Positions 47,720 through 57,840 of a stretch of DNA of 64,000 bases are shown piece after piece (the first letter of the stretch is position 1; every line of letters begins with the position of its first letter). The notes below the pieces were generated by a model, which was not told where the DNA came from, ran no database searches, and worked only from the letters and a program-made list of their open reading frames with translations. Where the stretch lies: positions 1 to 64,000 of the forward strand of contig NZ_JAHKQH010000008.1 in the NCBI RefSeq assembly GCF_018861025.1. Direction: 5' to 3'. Both the position numbers and the translations under genes were made by a program. The DNA comes from Psychrosphaera sp. B3R10. GTDB taxonomy: Bacteria > Pseudomonadota > Gammaproteobacteria > Enterobacterales > Alteromonadaceae.

Positions 47720-49759
47720 ATGCATTTAGCCCAACGTCTATTTTCTATTTCTGTAGCGGCAACTTTAGTTGCCTCTTGTTTTACTTTTGCATCGTCTGAC
47801 GTAACTAAGTTTGAAGCGCCAGACTTGCAGCAAGAGTCTCAGCACAAAAAATCTATACAACGAGTGGTAAACGGTTTTTCTCGTTACCACTATAAAAAGA
47901 TTGAGCTAAATGATGAACTTTCTGCAAAAATGTGGGAAATGTTTGTTAAAACTGTCGATTACAACAAAAGTGTTTTTCTACAGTCAGATATAGATGCGTT
48001 TGCCTCTCATATAACTAAGTTCGATGATGCAATGAAAATGGCAGATTTGTCATTTGCATTTGAATTTTATGAAGAGTCAATTCGTCGACGAATTAGTCGT
48101 TTAGAAAAAGCCATTAAATTACTCGATAATAAAATGGATTTTACATCTAAAGACGACTTTTACTATGACCGCGAAGATACGCCTTGGGCAAAAACAGAAG
48201 CAGAGCTTAACGAATTTTGGCGTCAGAAAGTAAAGTATGATGCGTTAAATTTGAAGTTAGCGGGTAAAGACGAAAAGCAAATCAAAGAAACTTTGACAAA
48301 GCGTTACGTAAATACCATGCGTCGTTTTTCACAGACGCAAAATGAAGACGCATTTCAATTGATTATGAACTCTTATGCTCGAAGCATTGAAGCTCATACA
48401 TCTTATTTATCACCTCGACGAGCAGATCGATTCCAAATGGAAATGAATCTTGAGTTAGAGGGAATAGGTGCCGTTCTAAAACCAGTTGATGAATTTACCG
48501 TAATTCTGAGTTTAGTCCCAGGCGGCCCGGCTGATAAAACCGAGCAACTGAAACCGGAAGACAAAATCGTAGGTGTCGCTCAAGGTGATGATGATTATGT
48601 TGATATTGTGGGTTGGCGGCTAGATGAAGTTGTTGAACTTATCAAAGGTAAAAAGGGTACTGAGGTTAGACTTCAAATCGTTCGTGGCGAAAATACGGCC
48701 TCAAATAACAAAGAGGTTAAAATCATTCGCGATAAAGTGAGGTTGGAAGACCGAGCTGCTGATTCGAGTGTGTTTGAATCTCAAATTGGTGAACTAGACT
48801 CTAAAGTTGGCGTGATCACCATTCCAAGTTTTTATAACAACTTGTCAAATGACGTTAAAAACGAAATTAAAAAGCTCAAAGACCAAAATGTTGATGGCAT
48901 CGTTGTTGACCTTCGCGGAAACGGTGGTGGGTCATTAACGGAAGCGTCATTGTTAACCGGCCTATTTATTGATAAAGGGCCTGTTGTTCAGATCCGTAAT
49001 GGTGTTGGTAATGTAGATGTACGCGGTGATTATGATGGCATAACGTATTATGACGGTCCGCTTACGGTGTTAGTGGATAGATACAGTGCGTCAGCTTCTG
49101 AGATATTCTCTGCAGCTTTACAAGACTATGGACGAGCATTAGTTGTTGGTGAACAAACCTTTGGTAAAGGGACTGTTCAAGAACATCGCGGCTTGACACG
49201 CCGTTTTGATTTATTGGAGAAAAAATTAGGCTCTGTACAATTTACCGTCGCTAAGTTTTATCGTATAAATGGCGGCAGTACACAGCATAAAGGTGTTATT
49301 CCTGACATTTTATTCCCATCAGCAGTTGAACCCGCGGAGTGGGGTGAGAGCCAAGCTGAAAATGCGTTGCCATGGGATAATATTCGTCCAGTGACGTATA
49401 AAACGTCTAGAGAAATAAGCAATCAAGTTAAAGTTCTATCGCAAAGACATTTAAATCGAATTGCTCATGAACCTGAGTTTGTCTACTTAGATAAAGATAT
49501 TGCCGAATATCAAGAACTGAAAACTAAAAAATATGTGTCACTTAATGAAGCAGTTCGTTTAGCGGAAAAAGAGAAAGGTAAAACTAAAGATTTAGTTCGA
49601 CTAAACGAACGACTTACTCGCTTAGGGTTCGATAAAGTTTTATCACTAGATGACGACACTCCAGAAAAATTAGATGAATTGGATCCGTTTTTAGAAGAAA
49701 CCGCACGTATATTGGCGGATCTAATAGCGTCGGGCCAATTTGCTAAAGTAACAAAATAA
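47720..49759 (+). CDS. prc: Tail-specific protease Prc
   Basis: The 679-residue periplasmic S41 protease cleaves proteins from their C-terminal tails, including penicillin-binding protein 3 and the Spr-type hydrolases in E. coli. It has a signal peptide (AQRLFSISVAATLVASCFTFA), an N-terminal helical part, a PDZ domain around GIGAVLKPVDEFTVILSLVPGGPA, and the catalytic serine in DRYSASASE (about 458) and lysine in QTFGKGTVQ (about 483). AGGAG lies 7 nt before the ATG. Same operon as proQ. Confidence 0.94.
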   Translation: MHLAQRLFSISVAATLVASCFTFASSDVTKFEAPDLQQESQHKKSIQRVVNGFSRYHYKKIELNDELSAKMWEMFVKTVDYNKSVFLQSDIDAFASHITKFDDAMKMADLSFAFEFYEESIRRRISRLEKAIKLLDNKMDFTSKDDFYYDREDTPWAKTEAELNEFWRQKVKYDALNLKLAGKDEKQIKETLTKRYVNTMRRFSQTQNEDAFQLIMNSYARSIEAHTSYLSPRRADRFQMEMNLELEGIGAVLKPVDEFTVILSLVPGGPADKTEQLKPEDKIVGVAQGDDDYVDIVGWRLDEVVELIKGKKGTEVRLQIVRGENTASNNKEVKIIRDKVRLEDRAADSSVFESQIGELDSKVGVITIPSFYNNLSNDVKNEIKKLKDQNVDGIVVDLRGNGGGSLTEASLLTGLFIDKGPVVQIRNGVGNVDVRGDYDGITYYDGPLTVLVDRYSASASEIFSAALQDYGRALVVGEQTFGKGTVQEHRGLTRRFDLLEKKLGSVQFTVAKFYRINGGSTQHKGVIPDILFPSAVEPAEWGESQAENALPWDNIRPVTYKTSREISNQVKVLSQRHLNRIAHEPEFVYLDKDIAEYQELKTKKYVSLNEAVRLAEKEKGKTKDLVRLNERLTRLGFDKVLSLDDDTPEKLDELDPFLEETARILADLIASGQFAKVTK

Positions 49760-49776
49760 CTATAAAAGTTAAAAAG

Positions 49777-49799
49777 AAAGCAGCCAAGTGCTGCTTTTT
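49777..49799 (+). terminator. Intrinsic terminator of the msrC-proQ-prc operon
   Basis: AAAGCAGC-CAAGT-GCTGC plus TTTTT, 18 bp past the prc stop. Confidence 0.8.
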
Positions 49800-49846
49800 A
49801 TTTTAATAAAACAATAATAATAACATTACGTCTGTAAGGGGGATGC

Positions 49847-51235
49847 ATGTCATCTGTACATGTTGATCACGGTCAATGGTCTAGCCGCTTGGCATTTATT
49901 TTAGCGGCAACTGGTTCTGCTGTAGGTTTAGGTAATATTTGGAAGTTTCCTTATATTATGGGCGAAAACGGGGGCGGGGCCTTTGTTCTCGTTTACTTGT
50001 TATGTATTTTGGGCATTGGTATTCCAGTCATGATGGCTGAGGTATTAATTGGTCGACGCGGGCGTCAGAGTCCAGGTAATTCAGTTAAAGCATTGGCAAT
50101 TGAAGCCGGTGCAAATATTAATTGGAGTATTGTTGGCTGGCTTGGCGTTATTGCCGGTTTCCTTATTTTATCTTTCTATTCTGTCATTGCAGGATGGGCT
50201 GTCTCTTATATCTTTGAAGCTGGTTCTGGCGCGTTTGTTGACGCGTCTCCTGCGCAGATTGAGTCAATTTTCAATAACCTGTTACAGGATCCAATAAAGT
50301 TAATTATCTGGACGACGTTTGTTCTAGTGCTTACTGGCATTATTGTTGGTAAAGGCTTAAAAATGGGTCTTGAAAAGGCTGTTTCTATCGCGATGCCTGC
50401 AATGTTAGTGTTGTTGCTCATTATCGCCGGATATGCAGCATTTAATGGCGACTTTACTCGTACTATCGACTTTATGTTTACCCCTGATTTTTCAAAGTTG
50501 ACTTATTCTGGCGTTTTGATCGCATTAGGTCATGCATTCTTCACGTTAAGTTTAGCGTCTGGTGCAATGATGATTTATGGCGCATATCTTCCTCAAAAAA
50601 CGTCGATCGCACAATCGGTAGTTGCTATTGCCATCGCAGATACACTAATTGCATTAATTGCCGGACTTGCGATATACCCAATAGTGTTTGGTAATGGGTT
50701 AGAAGCAAGCCAAGGTCCTGGCTTAGTATTTGTAAGTTTACCAATCGCCTTTGGTCAAATGTGGGGCGGTACTGTCTTTGGAACACTATTTTTCATTATG
50801 CTTGGGTTTGCCGCATTTACGTCGGCAATTGCGATGGTTGAATCTGCGGTCGCTTGGTTAGTTGAAAAAATGGAGTACTCCCGTGCAAAAGCTGCAGCTT
50901 TTGCTGTAATAACGCTATGGCTTTTCAGTATGTTAACGGTATTTTCGTTTACTGGCGCGGAGTGGGCAAAACTTGACTTTAATTTTGTTGGCAAACATGT
51001 CACTAACTATTTTGATCTAATTGATCATCTAACCGCAGACGTATTGCTACCTCTAGGTGGATTAGCCACCGCGATATTTGTGGCTTGGATAATGAAAAAA
51101 GAGGCGGTTTTTGAAGAAATGAACATGAGTGCCAAATTGTTTAGTGTTTGGTTTATTACGTTAAAATGGTTTACCCCAATTGCCGTGTTATTTGTATTTT
51201 TGAATTTAATCGGCATCGTCAAAATTGGCCAATAG
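49847..51235 (+). CDS. Sodium-dependent transporter, NSS/SNF family
   Basis: A 462-residue permease with about twelve membrane segments. WSSRLAFILAATGSAVGLGNIWKFPYIMGENGGGAF is the classic SNF N-terminus (first unwound helix and sodium site). GYAAFNGDFTR and SGALMIYGAYLP-type sequence follow. These symporters import amino acids with sodium. The substrate is not inferable. AAGGGGG precedes ATG 49847. The NhaC gene starts 13 bp downstream, which pairs a sodium-driven importer with a sodium extruder. Confidence 0.92.
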   Translation: MSSVHVDHGQWSSRLAFILAATGSAVGLGNIWKFPYIMGENGGGAFVLVYLLCILGIGIPVMMAEVLIGRRGRQSPGNSVKALAIEAGANINWSIVGWLGVIAGFLILSFYSVIAGWAVSYIFEAGSGAFVDASPAQIESIFNNLLQDPIKLIIWTTFVLVLTGIIVGKGLKMGLEKAVSIAMPAMLVLLLIIAGYAAFNGDFTRTIDFMFTPDFSKLTYSGVLIALGHAFFTLSLASGAMMIYGAYLPQKTSIAQSVVAIAIADTLIALIAGLAIYPIVFGNGLEASQGPGLVFVSLPIAFGQMWGGTVFGTLFFIMLGFAAFTSAIAMVESAVAWLVEKMEYSRAKAAAFAVITLWLFSMLTVFSFTGAEWAKLDFNFVGKHVTNYFDLIDHLTADVLLPLGGLATAIFVAWIMKKEAVFEEMNMSAKLFSVWFITLKWFTPIAVLFVFLNLIGIVKIGQ

Positions 51236-51248
51236 TAGGTATTAAGAA

Positions 51249-52691
51249 ATGAGTCATAATCATAAACAAGCAAGTTTATTAGATGCAATGATACCGCTTA
51301 CCTTGTTGGTATTGATGCTGGCGTCAGCGGTGGTTTTATTTGGTGGTGATAGCTCTTATGGCCCGAATCAAATTGTCTTAATTATCGCTACATTTGTCGC
51401 TGGGCTAGTTGGGTTGAAAAATGGCTATAGCTGGAAAGAAATAGAAAAAGCCATGATTAATGGTATTTCATTATCTATGGGCGCTATTTTTATCTTATTG
51501 GCTGTTGGGTCTTTAATTGGTACTTGGTTGGCAGCCGGCACGGTGCCAACTTTAATTTATTTTGGATTACAAGTATTAAGCCCTGATTGGTTCTATGCAG
51601 CCGCCTGTTTAGTCAGTGCCATTGTGGCGATGAGTATTGGTAGTTCGTGGACGACAGCGGCGACAGTTGGTGTAGCACTAATGGGAATTGCGACTGGGAT
51701 TGGCATGTCTCCAGCCATTGCAGCTGGTGCTGTTGTTTCTGGCGCTTATTTTGGCGATAAAATTAGCCCATTGTCTGAAACAACCAATTTAGCCCCAGCG
51801 GTTGCAGGGAGTGAATTATTTGAACATATCAGACATATGTTATGGACAACAGTGCCTGCATTTGTTGTGACCATGATCATTTTTACCATAATTGGTTTTA
51901 CGTCAGTAGTTGATGCTGAAAATATTGCAATTGATGAAGTTCAAAACACGATTTTGTCCATCTATGACATTTCTATTATTCATTTATTGCCACTTGTTGT
52001 TCTAATTGCGATGGCGGCGAAAAAAGTTCCAGCGTTCCCTGCAATATTTATCGGAGCGTTAATTGGCGCTGTATGGGCGATGGTTTTCCAAGCTGATTTG
52101 TTAACCGACTTGTCTGGCGGTGAAGGTTTCATCGCCAAATTTTCAGTCGTTTGGGTCGCTATGTATGATGGTTTTAGCATTAAAACTGGCAGTGATTCGA
52201 TGGACAGCTTGCTAAGTGGGGGCGGCATGTCGTCCATGCTAAATACCACTTGGCTAATTATGACAGCCTTAATGTTTGGTGCTGTTATGGAAAAACTTGG
52301 TCTATTAGCGGTGTTTGTAAAAGGCATTTTAAAAACAGCTAAAACGAGCGGTTCATTAATCACATCAACTATCTTTACTGCTTTTGGCGTAAATTTAGTA
52401 ACTGCAGATCAATATATGTCGATAGTGATGCCAGGACGCATGTATCGTGAAGAATATGAACGACGAGGTTTAGCAAACGTAAATCTTTCTCGTGCTTTAG
52501 AAGATGGTGGCACTATAACCAGCCCACTTATCCCTTGGAATACTTGTGGCGCCTACATGGCAGGGGTTTTATTGATTAGCCCACTAGAGTATTGGTACTT
52601 CGCGTTTTTCAATTTATTAAACCCTATTTTTGCAATAGCATTTGCATTGTTAGGCATAAAAGTATTGAAGGCAAAAGTAGCACCACAATAA
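51249..52691 (+). CDS. nhaC: Na+/H+ antiporter NhaC
   Basis: A 480-residue antiporter with about eleven membrane helices. Conserved parts are MSIGSSWTTAATVGVALMGIATGIG, AGAVVSGAYFGDKISPLSETTNLAPAVAG and VTADQYMSIVMPGRMYREEYERRGL, the last two of which are strongly typical of NhaC. It expels sodium in exchange for protons and keeps the gradient used by the upstream symporter. ATG at 51249. Confidence 0.93.
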   Translation: MSHNHKQASLLDAMIPLTLLVLMLASAVVLFGGDSSYGPNQIVLIIATFVAGLVGLKNGYSWKEIEKAMINGISLSMGAIFILLAVGSLIGTWLAAGTVPTLIYFGLQVLSPDWFYAAACLVSAIVAMSIGSSWTTAATVGVALMGIATGIGMSPAIAAGAVVSGAYFGDKISPLSETTNLAPAVAGSELFEHIRHMLWTTVPAFVVTMIIFTIIGFTSVVDAENIAIDEVQNTILSIYDISIIHLLPLVVLIAMAAKKVPAFPAIFIGALIGAVWAMVFQADLLTDLSGGEGFIAKFSVVWVAMYDGFSIKTGSDSMDSLLSGGGMSSMLNTTWLIMTALMFGAVMEKLGLLAVFVKGILKTAKTSGSLITSTIFTAFGVNLVTADQYMSIVMPGRMYREEYERRGLANVNLSRALEDGGTITSPLIPWNTCGAYMAGVLLISPLEYWYFAFFNLLNPIFAIAFALLGIKVLKAKVAPQ

Positions 52692-52694
52692 TTA

Positions 52695-52736
52695 AAAGAG
52701 TCACATTGTATTAGGTTTAATGCAATGTGACTCTTT
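52695..52736 (+). terminator. Terminator-like hairpin after nhaC
   Basis: AAAGAGTCACATTG and CAATGTGACTCTTT form a 14-bp perfect stem around 14 nt, directly after the stop. The T run is only three bases, so it may instead protect the 3' end. Confidence 0.65.
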
Positions 52737-52756
52737 CAACATAGAGCATCGCGCCA

Positions 52757-55336
52757 ATGACTGAATTAAACTCATCGAAACCGCAAGCAAAATACTTATC
52801 AGATTATAAAACTTCCGACTTTCTCATCCCAACAGTAAACTTATCGTTTAACTTAGACGATAATGCGACATTAGTTAAAGCGACTTATCAGATGACTCGC
52901 CAAAACAGGATGGCGACGCAATTAGTGTTAGATAGCCAAGTTAAAGACGTTATTGAGATATCGATAGACGACGAAGTGTTAGAGCAAGAACATTGGACTA
53001 TTGAACACCACAAACTGATCATAGACGTCGATAAAGACAAATTCGAACTCACTATCGTATCTATGGCGGATCCGGCTAATAATAAAGCGTTAGAAGGCTT
53101 GTATAAGTCATCAGGGGTTTATTGTACGCAGTGTGAAGCTGAGGGGTTCCGTAAAATATCACCGTTCTTAGACCGTCCTGATGTGTTGTCTGTCTACACT
53201 GTGACAATTTTTGCGGACAAAAAGTCTTATCCTTTCTTATTGTCGAATGGCAATAACATAGCAAGTGGCGAACTTGAAGAAGACGGAGAATTGGTTCACT
53301 GGATCACCTGGCACGACCCACATCCAAAGCCGTGTTATTTATTTGCACTTGTTGCCGGTGACTTTGATTTACTGACCGACCAATTTAAGACCCGCTCGGG
53401 CAAAAATGTAAAATTAGAAATTTTTGTTGATAAAGGCAATTTAGACCAAGCTGGTCATGCTATGGCGTCCTTAAAAAAGTCGATGGCTTGGGACGAAACA
53501 ACCTATGGTCTAGAGTATGATCTAGATACCTATATGATTGTTGCAGTTGACTTTTTTAATATGGGAGCGATGGAAAACAAAGGACTCAATATATTTAATA
53601 GTAAGTATGTTTTGGCGAATCAGTTAACAGCAACCGACACAGACTACCACGGTGTTGAAGCGGTCATTGCACATGAGTATTTCCATAACTGGACCGGGAA
53701 CCGTGTTACTTGTCGCGACTGGTTTCAACTCAGCCTTAAAGAAGGTTTGACTGTTTTTCGTGATCAACAATTCAGTGCTGATATGGGCAGTGAAGTGTTA
53801 GAACGAATTAAACATGCAAGTATTATGAGAACCCATCAATTTGCCGAAGATGCAGGCCCAATGGCGCATTCGATTCGACCAAATAAAGTTATTGAAATGA
53901 ATAATTTTTATACGGTTACTGTGTATGACAAAGGGGCAGAAGTTATTCGTATGTTACATAGTTTGTTGACTGCGAGCGGTTTCCGTAAAGGGATGGATTT
54001 ATATTTTAAACGCCATGATGGCCAAGCCGTTACCTGTGACGATTTTATCGCGGCAATGGCCGATGCTAATAATACCGATCTCACTTTGTTTAAGAATTGG
54101 TACAGCCAAGCAGGCACACCTAAAGTTAAAATCGACACCGCGATGGAAGGCTCTAGTTTACAAATTCGTATTTCTCAATCTATTCCAAGTCGACCTACAA
54201 CTGAAACAACGTTACCGTTAATGATCCCAATTCAGTATGAATTGTTAAGTAAACGTACCGGTGCGTCAGTTAAACGTGGTACATGGACACTGACTCAAAC
54301 CCAGAATGACTTTAACGAATTAGTGAACGAGCCGGTTGAGTTAGTATTGTTTGAGAACTTTTCAGCGCCAGTTGCTATTGATTATCTTCAAACAAATGAG
54401 CAACTCTTATTTATCGCAAAACACGCAGCTGATCCATTTTGTCGATGGGATGCGATTCAACGGGTTTGGGCAAATGAAGTGCAATCAGGCCGAAGTAGTT
54501 CAGATGCATTAAACAGCTTTGCAGCCACTGTTATTCAAGATGAGACACTAGATACTGCTATCAAAGCTGAGTTATTAAATATTCCTAATTTTGATAGTAT
54601 TTCGCAGCATTATGACGTCATCGATGTAGAACAAATCGTTGCTGGTTTAGAAAATATCTCAATGTCGATAGCGCAGTTTATCGAAACAGACTTGTTTACA
54701 AATTTAGGTTCATTGCAAAATATTGCAACAGAATATGAACCTTCAAATGTAGCGCAACGTAGGTTGAAACAAATATTATTAGGCTATCTTGCTCGTTTAA
54801 AAACCGCTAAAGCGGTGGAATTTATCGAACAAGCGTTTGAATCAGCACAAAATATGACTGAAAAGATGAATGCGTTAGAGGCTGCTCGAGTTTCTGATAT
54901 AGCGTTATTGCAACGGTTATTGGCTAAAATGGATGAGACATACCAAGGTAATACCTTAGTTTTGGACAAAATGTTGTCATTAATTGGTCGTGTTGATTCT
55001 GAACAGGTATTTGAATTGATGACACAATGGTCTCAACATCCTGGTTTTGATGAAAAAAATCCAAATAGAATTCGTGCTTTATATGGCGCGTTTATTATGG
55101 GTAATCAAAAACGTTATCATGATGTGTCCGGTAGTGGTTATCAGTTCCTCGTTGATTTACTGCTAAAAATCGACCAATTTAATCCTCAAGTTGCCTCAAG
55201 AATGATTGTTCCATTAATGAGTTTTGCTCGTTATGACACAAAACGTAGTGAATTAATGACGAAAAGTTTGCAAAAACTGTCGGATAATTCTATTTCTGCA
55301 GATTTATTTGAAAAGGTTACAGCCGCACTTTCTTAG
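52757..55336 (+). CDS. pepN: Aminopeptidase N
   Basis: The 859-residue M1 zinc aminopeptidase carries the substrate motif GAMEN (about 270-274), the zinc motif HEYFHNWTGNR (about 305-315) and the third ligand in LKEGLTVFRDQ. The N-terminal beta domain begins at KYLSDYKTSDFLIPTVNLSF, and the C-terminal ARM-like helical region covers the last 300 residues. It degrades peptides in the cytoplasm. ATG at 52757. DUF2835 follows by 2 bp. Confidence 0.96.
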   Translation: MTELNSSKPQAKYLSDYKTSDFLIPTVNLSFNLDDNATLVKATYQMTRQNRMATQLVLDSQVKDVIEISIDDEVLEQEHWTIEHHKLIIDVDKDKFELTIVSMADPANNKALEGLYKSSGVYCTQCEAEGFRKISPFLDRPDVLSVYTVTIFADKKSYPFLLSNGNNIASGELEEDGELVHWITWHDPHPKPCYLFALVAGDFDLLTDQFKTRSGKNVKLEIFVDKGNLDQAGHAMASLKKSMAWDETTYGLEYDLDTYMIVAVDFFNMGAMENKGLNIFNSKYVLANQLTATDTDYHGVEAVIAHEYFHNWTGNRVTCRDWFQLSLKEGLTVFRDQQFSADMGSEVLERIKHASIMRTHQFAEDAGPMAHSIRPNKVIEMNNFYTVTVYDKGAEVIRMLHSLLTASGFRKGMDLYFKRHDGQAVTCDDFIAAMADANNTDLTLFKNWYSQAGTPKVKIDTAMEGSSLQIRISQSIPSRPTTETTLPLMIPIQYELLSKRTGASVKRGTWTLTQTQNDFNELVNEPVELVLFENFSAPVAIDYLQTNEQLLFIAKHAADPFCRWDAIQRVWANEVQSGRSSSDALNSFAATVIQDETLDTAIKAELLNIPNFDSISQHYDVIDVEQIVAGLENISMSIAQFIETDLFTNLGSLQNIATEYEPSNVAQRRLKQILLGYLARLKTAKAVEFIEQAFESAQNMTEKMNALEAARVSDIALLQRLLAKMDETYQGNTLVLDKMLSLIGRVDSEQVFELMTQWSQHPGFDEKNPNRIRALYGAFIMGNQKRYHDVSGSGYQFLVDLLLKIDQFNPQVASRMIVPLMSFARYDTKRSELMTKSLQKLSDNSISADLFEKVTAALS

Positions 55337-55338
55337 AT

Positions 55339-55566
55339 ATGAATAAAATACATCGATTCCGAATAGAACTCTCTGCGCGCGAGTGCAGAGAGTTCTACCA
55401 AGGATTGTTTACTACAATCCAAGTTCGAACTGAAGGCGGCCTCAGCCTTAGACTTTCAGCTCAACATGTACGCCATTTTATGACGGTAGGTGGCGTTTCT
55501 GGTATTTTTGAATTGCAAATAGATGAGAATAATAAGTTTATTTCTTTGCACAAAATCTCAAATTAA
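55339..55566 (+). CDS. DUF2835 family protein
   Basis: A 75-residue soluble protein. FRIELSARECREFYQGLFTTIQVRTEGGLSLRLSAQHVRHFMTVGGVSGIFEL (read in pieces) is the DUF2835 pattern, seen in gammaproteobacteria just downstream of pepN. Function is unknown. The close spacing (2 bp) implies co-expression with pepN. Confidence 0.85.
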   Translation: MNKIHRFRIELSARECREFYQGLFTTIQVRTEGGLSLRLSAQHVRHFMTVGGVSGIFELQIDENNKFISLHKISN

Positions 55567-55674
55567 CTAGCATTATTTCATCTATGTAATTTAAATATTT
55601 CAACTATAGCGTTTATTTATGACATTTTGCCCTTGCGCAGGGTTTGAAATGGTGTAATGATTGATGACACTTCT

Positions 55675-55689
55675 GCTCATCCGATGAGC
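55675..55689. repeat. Inverted repeat upstream of the DUF1302 operon
   Basis: GCTCAT-CCG-ATGAGC, 57 bp before the DUF1302 start, may be an operator or a small leader hairpin. No regulator gene is adjacent. Confidence 0.4.
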
Positions 55690-55745
55690 TGAAATACCTC
55701 AAAAATAATTACAAATATAATCCTTAGAGGGCAGGGGAGAAAAAT

Positions 55746-57827
55746 ATGAATAATGGGGAACACAAGTCCAAGCTTAAACCAGTAGTAGCTGGTGTAGCCG
55801 TAGCATTACTTGCAATGCAAAGTGCTAGTCTACACGCTGCTAAGTATGAGTTAGGCGACTTCGATATATCCTTCGACTCTACATTTTCTGCCGGTACATC
55901 GTACCGTATAGAAGACCGTAATATGGAAAGCTTGGTCGGTAAATCAAATAACCAAACCTTTGATTGGAGTGGTTATGTTGGCTATCAACCAAAATATGTA
56001 AATACAGATGTATGGGACTCTTTTGGTTCATACAGCACCAATGGTGACTTAGGCAACCTTAATTACGATCCAGGTGAAGCGTTTTCACAAGTTATTAAAG
56101 GCTTTCATGAGCTAAGAGTAAATGCGGATACATACGGTGCCGTGGTAAGCTTTATGTATTATAAAGACTTTGCCGCTGAAGGGATTGGCTATAAAGATCC
56201 TGTCACCGGAGAAGTATTTGATCCATGTAAAGACGATAAAGCAAAAGAATTAGTATGTCAGGACTTTAGGTTTTTAGACGCTTACGTTTATGCTGACTTT
56301 GATTTTAACGATGGACTAAATCCACTTTCAATTAAAATTGGTGAACAAGTTTTATCTTGGGGTGAAAGTACAGTAATACCGCATGGTATCAATGTAACAC
56401 CTGTGGATATCGCTCGTTTAAAAGCGCCAGGTTCTGATTTAAAAGAAGCATTCATTCCAGTGGGTATGGTTTGGGCCAATTTAGGCATTACTGAAAACGT
56501 ATCGTTAGAAGCGTTTTATCAATATGAGTGGCAACAAACATATTTACCTGTACCTGGGTCTTATTTTTCGACAAATGACTTTGTCGGAAATGGCGGTCAA
56601 TACAATGGTATTCAACTTAACTTTGCATCAAATCCAGATATGAACAGTGCCGGCGTAATGGCTGGTGTTAATGAAATTGGTAAGTTGTTAGCAACAGGTC
56701 AGATAGATGCGGAAACAGCTGCTGGGATGTATATTTCTGGTTATGCCAGTAAATACGCTATTCGAGCGAGTGACCAAGACATCAAAGCTAAAGATGAAGG
56801 TCAGTTTGGTTTGAAACTAGGTTGGTTCTCTGAAGACTTAAACTACACAGATTTTGGTTTTTATTACATCAATTATCATAGCCGCAGACCTTTAATATCA
56901 GGTAAATCATCAGACTTCTCCGCCGGTGCGGTTGGTCAGGATCTTGGTATTATTGCTTCAGCACAAGGTGCTGGCGGTTTAACAACGACCCAATTTAATA
57001 ATTTAAATGCATTTACCAAAGGTGTAATTGAATTCCCAGAAGACATTAAACTTTATGGTTTCAGTTTTAATACAACAATTGGTGCAACGGCCGTCTCTGG
57101 AGAAATTTCATACCGTCAGGACGAACCAATCCAAATTGATGATACCGAATTGTTATTTGCAGCTATGCCTGAGCAACTTGCTAACGCTGGATTACGTCCA
57201 GAGATAACAGGGATCTCTCAATTAGGCGATTATGATGTTGCGGGTTGTAACGTACCGTTAGGTGGCGTCCAGCTTGGTGAAACAGCGTCGGGTTATTGTT
57301 TAGTTGATACAATTCAAGCGCAAATGACAGCAGTTCATATGTTCGGTCCTATGTTAGGCTTTAACAATGTTGCCTTAGTTGGTGAAATTGGTCATATCAC
57401 AATTAAAGATATGCCTTCTCCTGACGAAATGCGTTTTAATGCCCCAGGTACTCCTCGCAGCGGTTCTTCAACAGTTGCCGGTGGTTTATTGCAAGCAGTA
57501 CAAGATGGCGCAGATCTTACTCAAAATTTCCCAACAGATACGGCTTGGGGTTACCGAGCTATTTTAGTTGGTGAAATTAATGGTGTGTTTGGCTCATTTA
57601 ATGTCAAACCTAAATTAGTATATTCACATGACGTTGATGGGATAACACCAGATCCACTGTTTTTATTCCACGAAGATAAAAAATCGGTTGGCCTAACGGT
57701 TGACGTAATTTATCAAAGTTCATTGTCATTTGGTTTTGGTTATAATTCGTTCTTTGGTGGTGTAGGTAATATCAACCAAATGTCTGACCGAGACTATGTG
57801 TCATTTAACGTTAAATATTCGCTGTAA
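55746..57827 (+). CDS. DUF1302 outer membrane beta-barrel protein
   Basis: The 693-residue precursor has a signal peptide (VVAGVAVALLAMQSASLHAA) and then a long beta-strand-rich sequence ending with an aromatic/hydrophobic C-terminus (VSFNVKYSL), as in outer membrane barrels. DUF1302 members are porin-like and travel with DUF1329. Features such as LSIKIGEQVLSWGESTVIPHGINVTPVDIARLKAPG are family-typical. AGGGGAG precedes ATG 55746. It is first of four genes (DUF1329, YCF48, RND). Substrate unknown. Confidence 0.85.
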   Translation: MNNGEHKSKLKPVVAGVAVALLAMQSASLHAAKYELGDFDISFDSTFSAGTSYRIEDRNMESLVGKSNNQTFDWSGYVGYQPKYVNTDVWDSFGSYSTNGDLGNLNYDPGEAFSQVIKGFHELRVNADTYGAVVSFMYYKDFAAEGIGYKDPVTGEVFDPCKDDKAKELVCQDFRFLDAYVYADFDFNDGLNPLSIKIGEQVLSWGESTVIPHGINVTPVDIARLKAPGSDLKEAFIPVGMVWANLGITENVSLEAFYQYEWQQTYLPVPGSYFSTNDFVGNGGQYNGIQLNFASNPDMNSAGVMAGVNEIGKLLATGQIDAETAAGMYISGYASKYAIRASDQDIKAKDEGQFGLKLGWFSEDLNYTDFGFYYINYHSRRPLISGKSSDFSAGAVGQDLGIIASAQGAGGLTTTQFNNLNAFTKGVIEFPEDIKLYGFSFNTTIGATAVSGEISYRQDEPIQIDDTELLFAAMPEQLANAGLRPEITGISQLGDYDVAGCNVPLGGVQLGETASGYCLVDTIQAQMTAVHMFGPMLGFNNVALVGEIGHITIKDMPSPDEMRFNAPGTPRSGSSTVAGGLLQAVQDGADLTQNFPTDTAWGYRAILVGEINGVFGSFNVKPKLVYSHDVDGITPDPLFLFHEDKKSVGLTVDVIYQSSLSFGFGYNSFFGGVGNINQMSDRDYVSFNVKYSL

Positions 57828-57840
57828 GGGATAAAATAAA

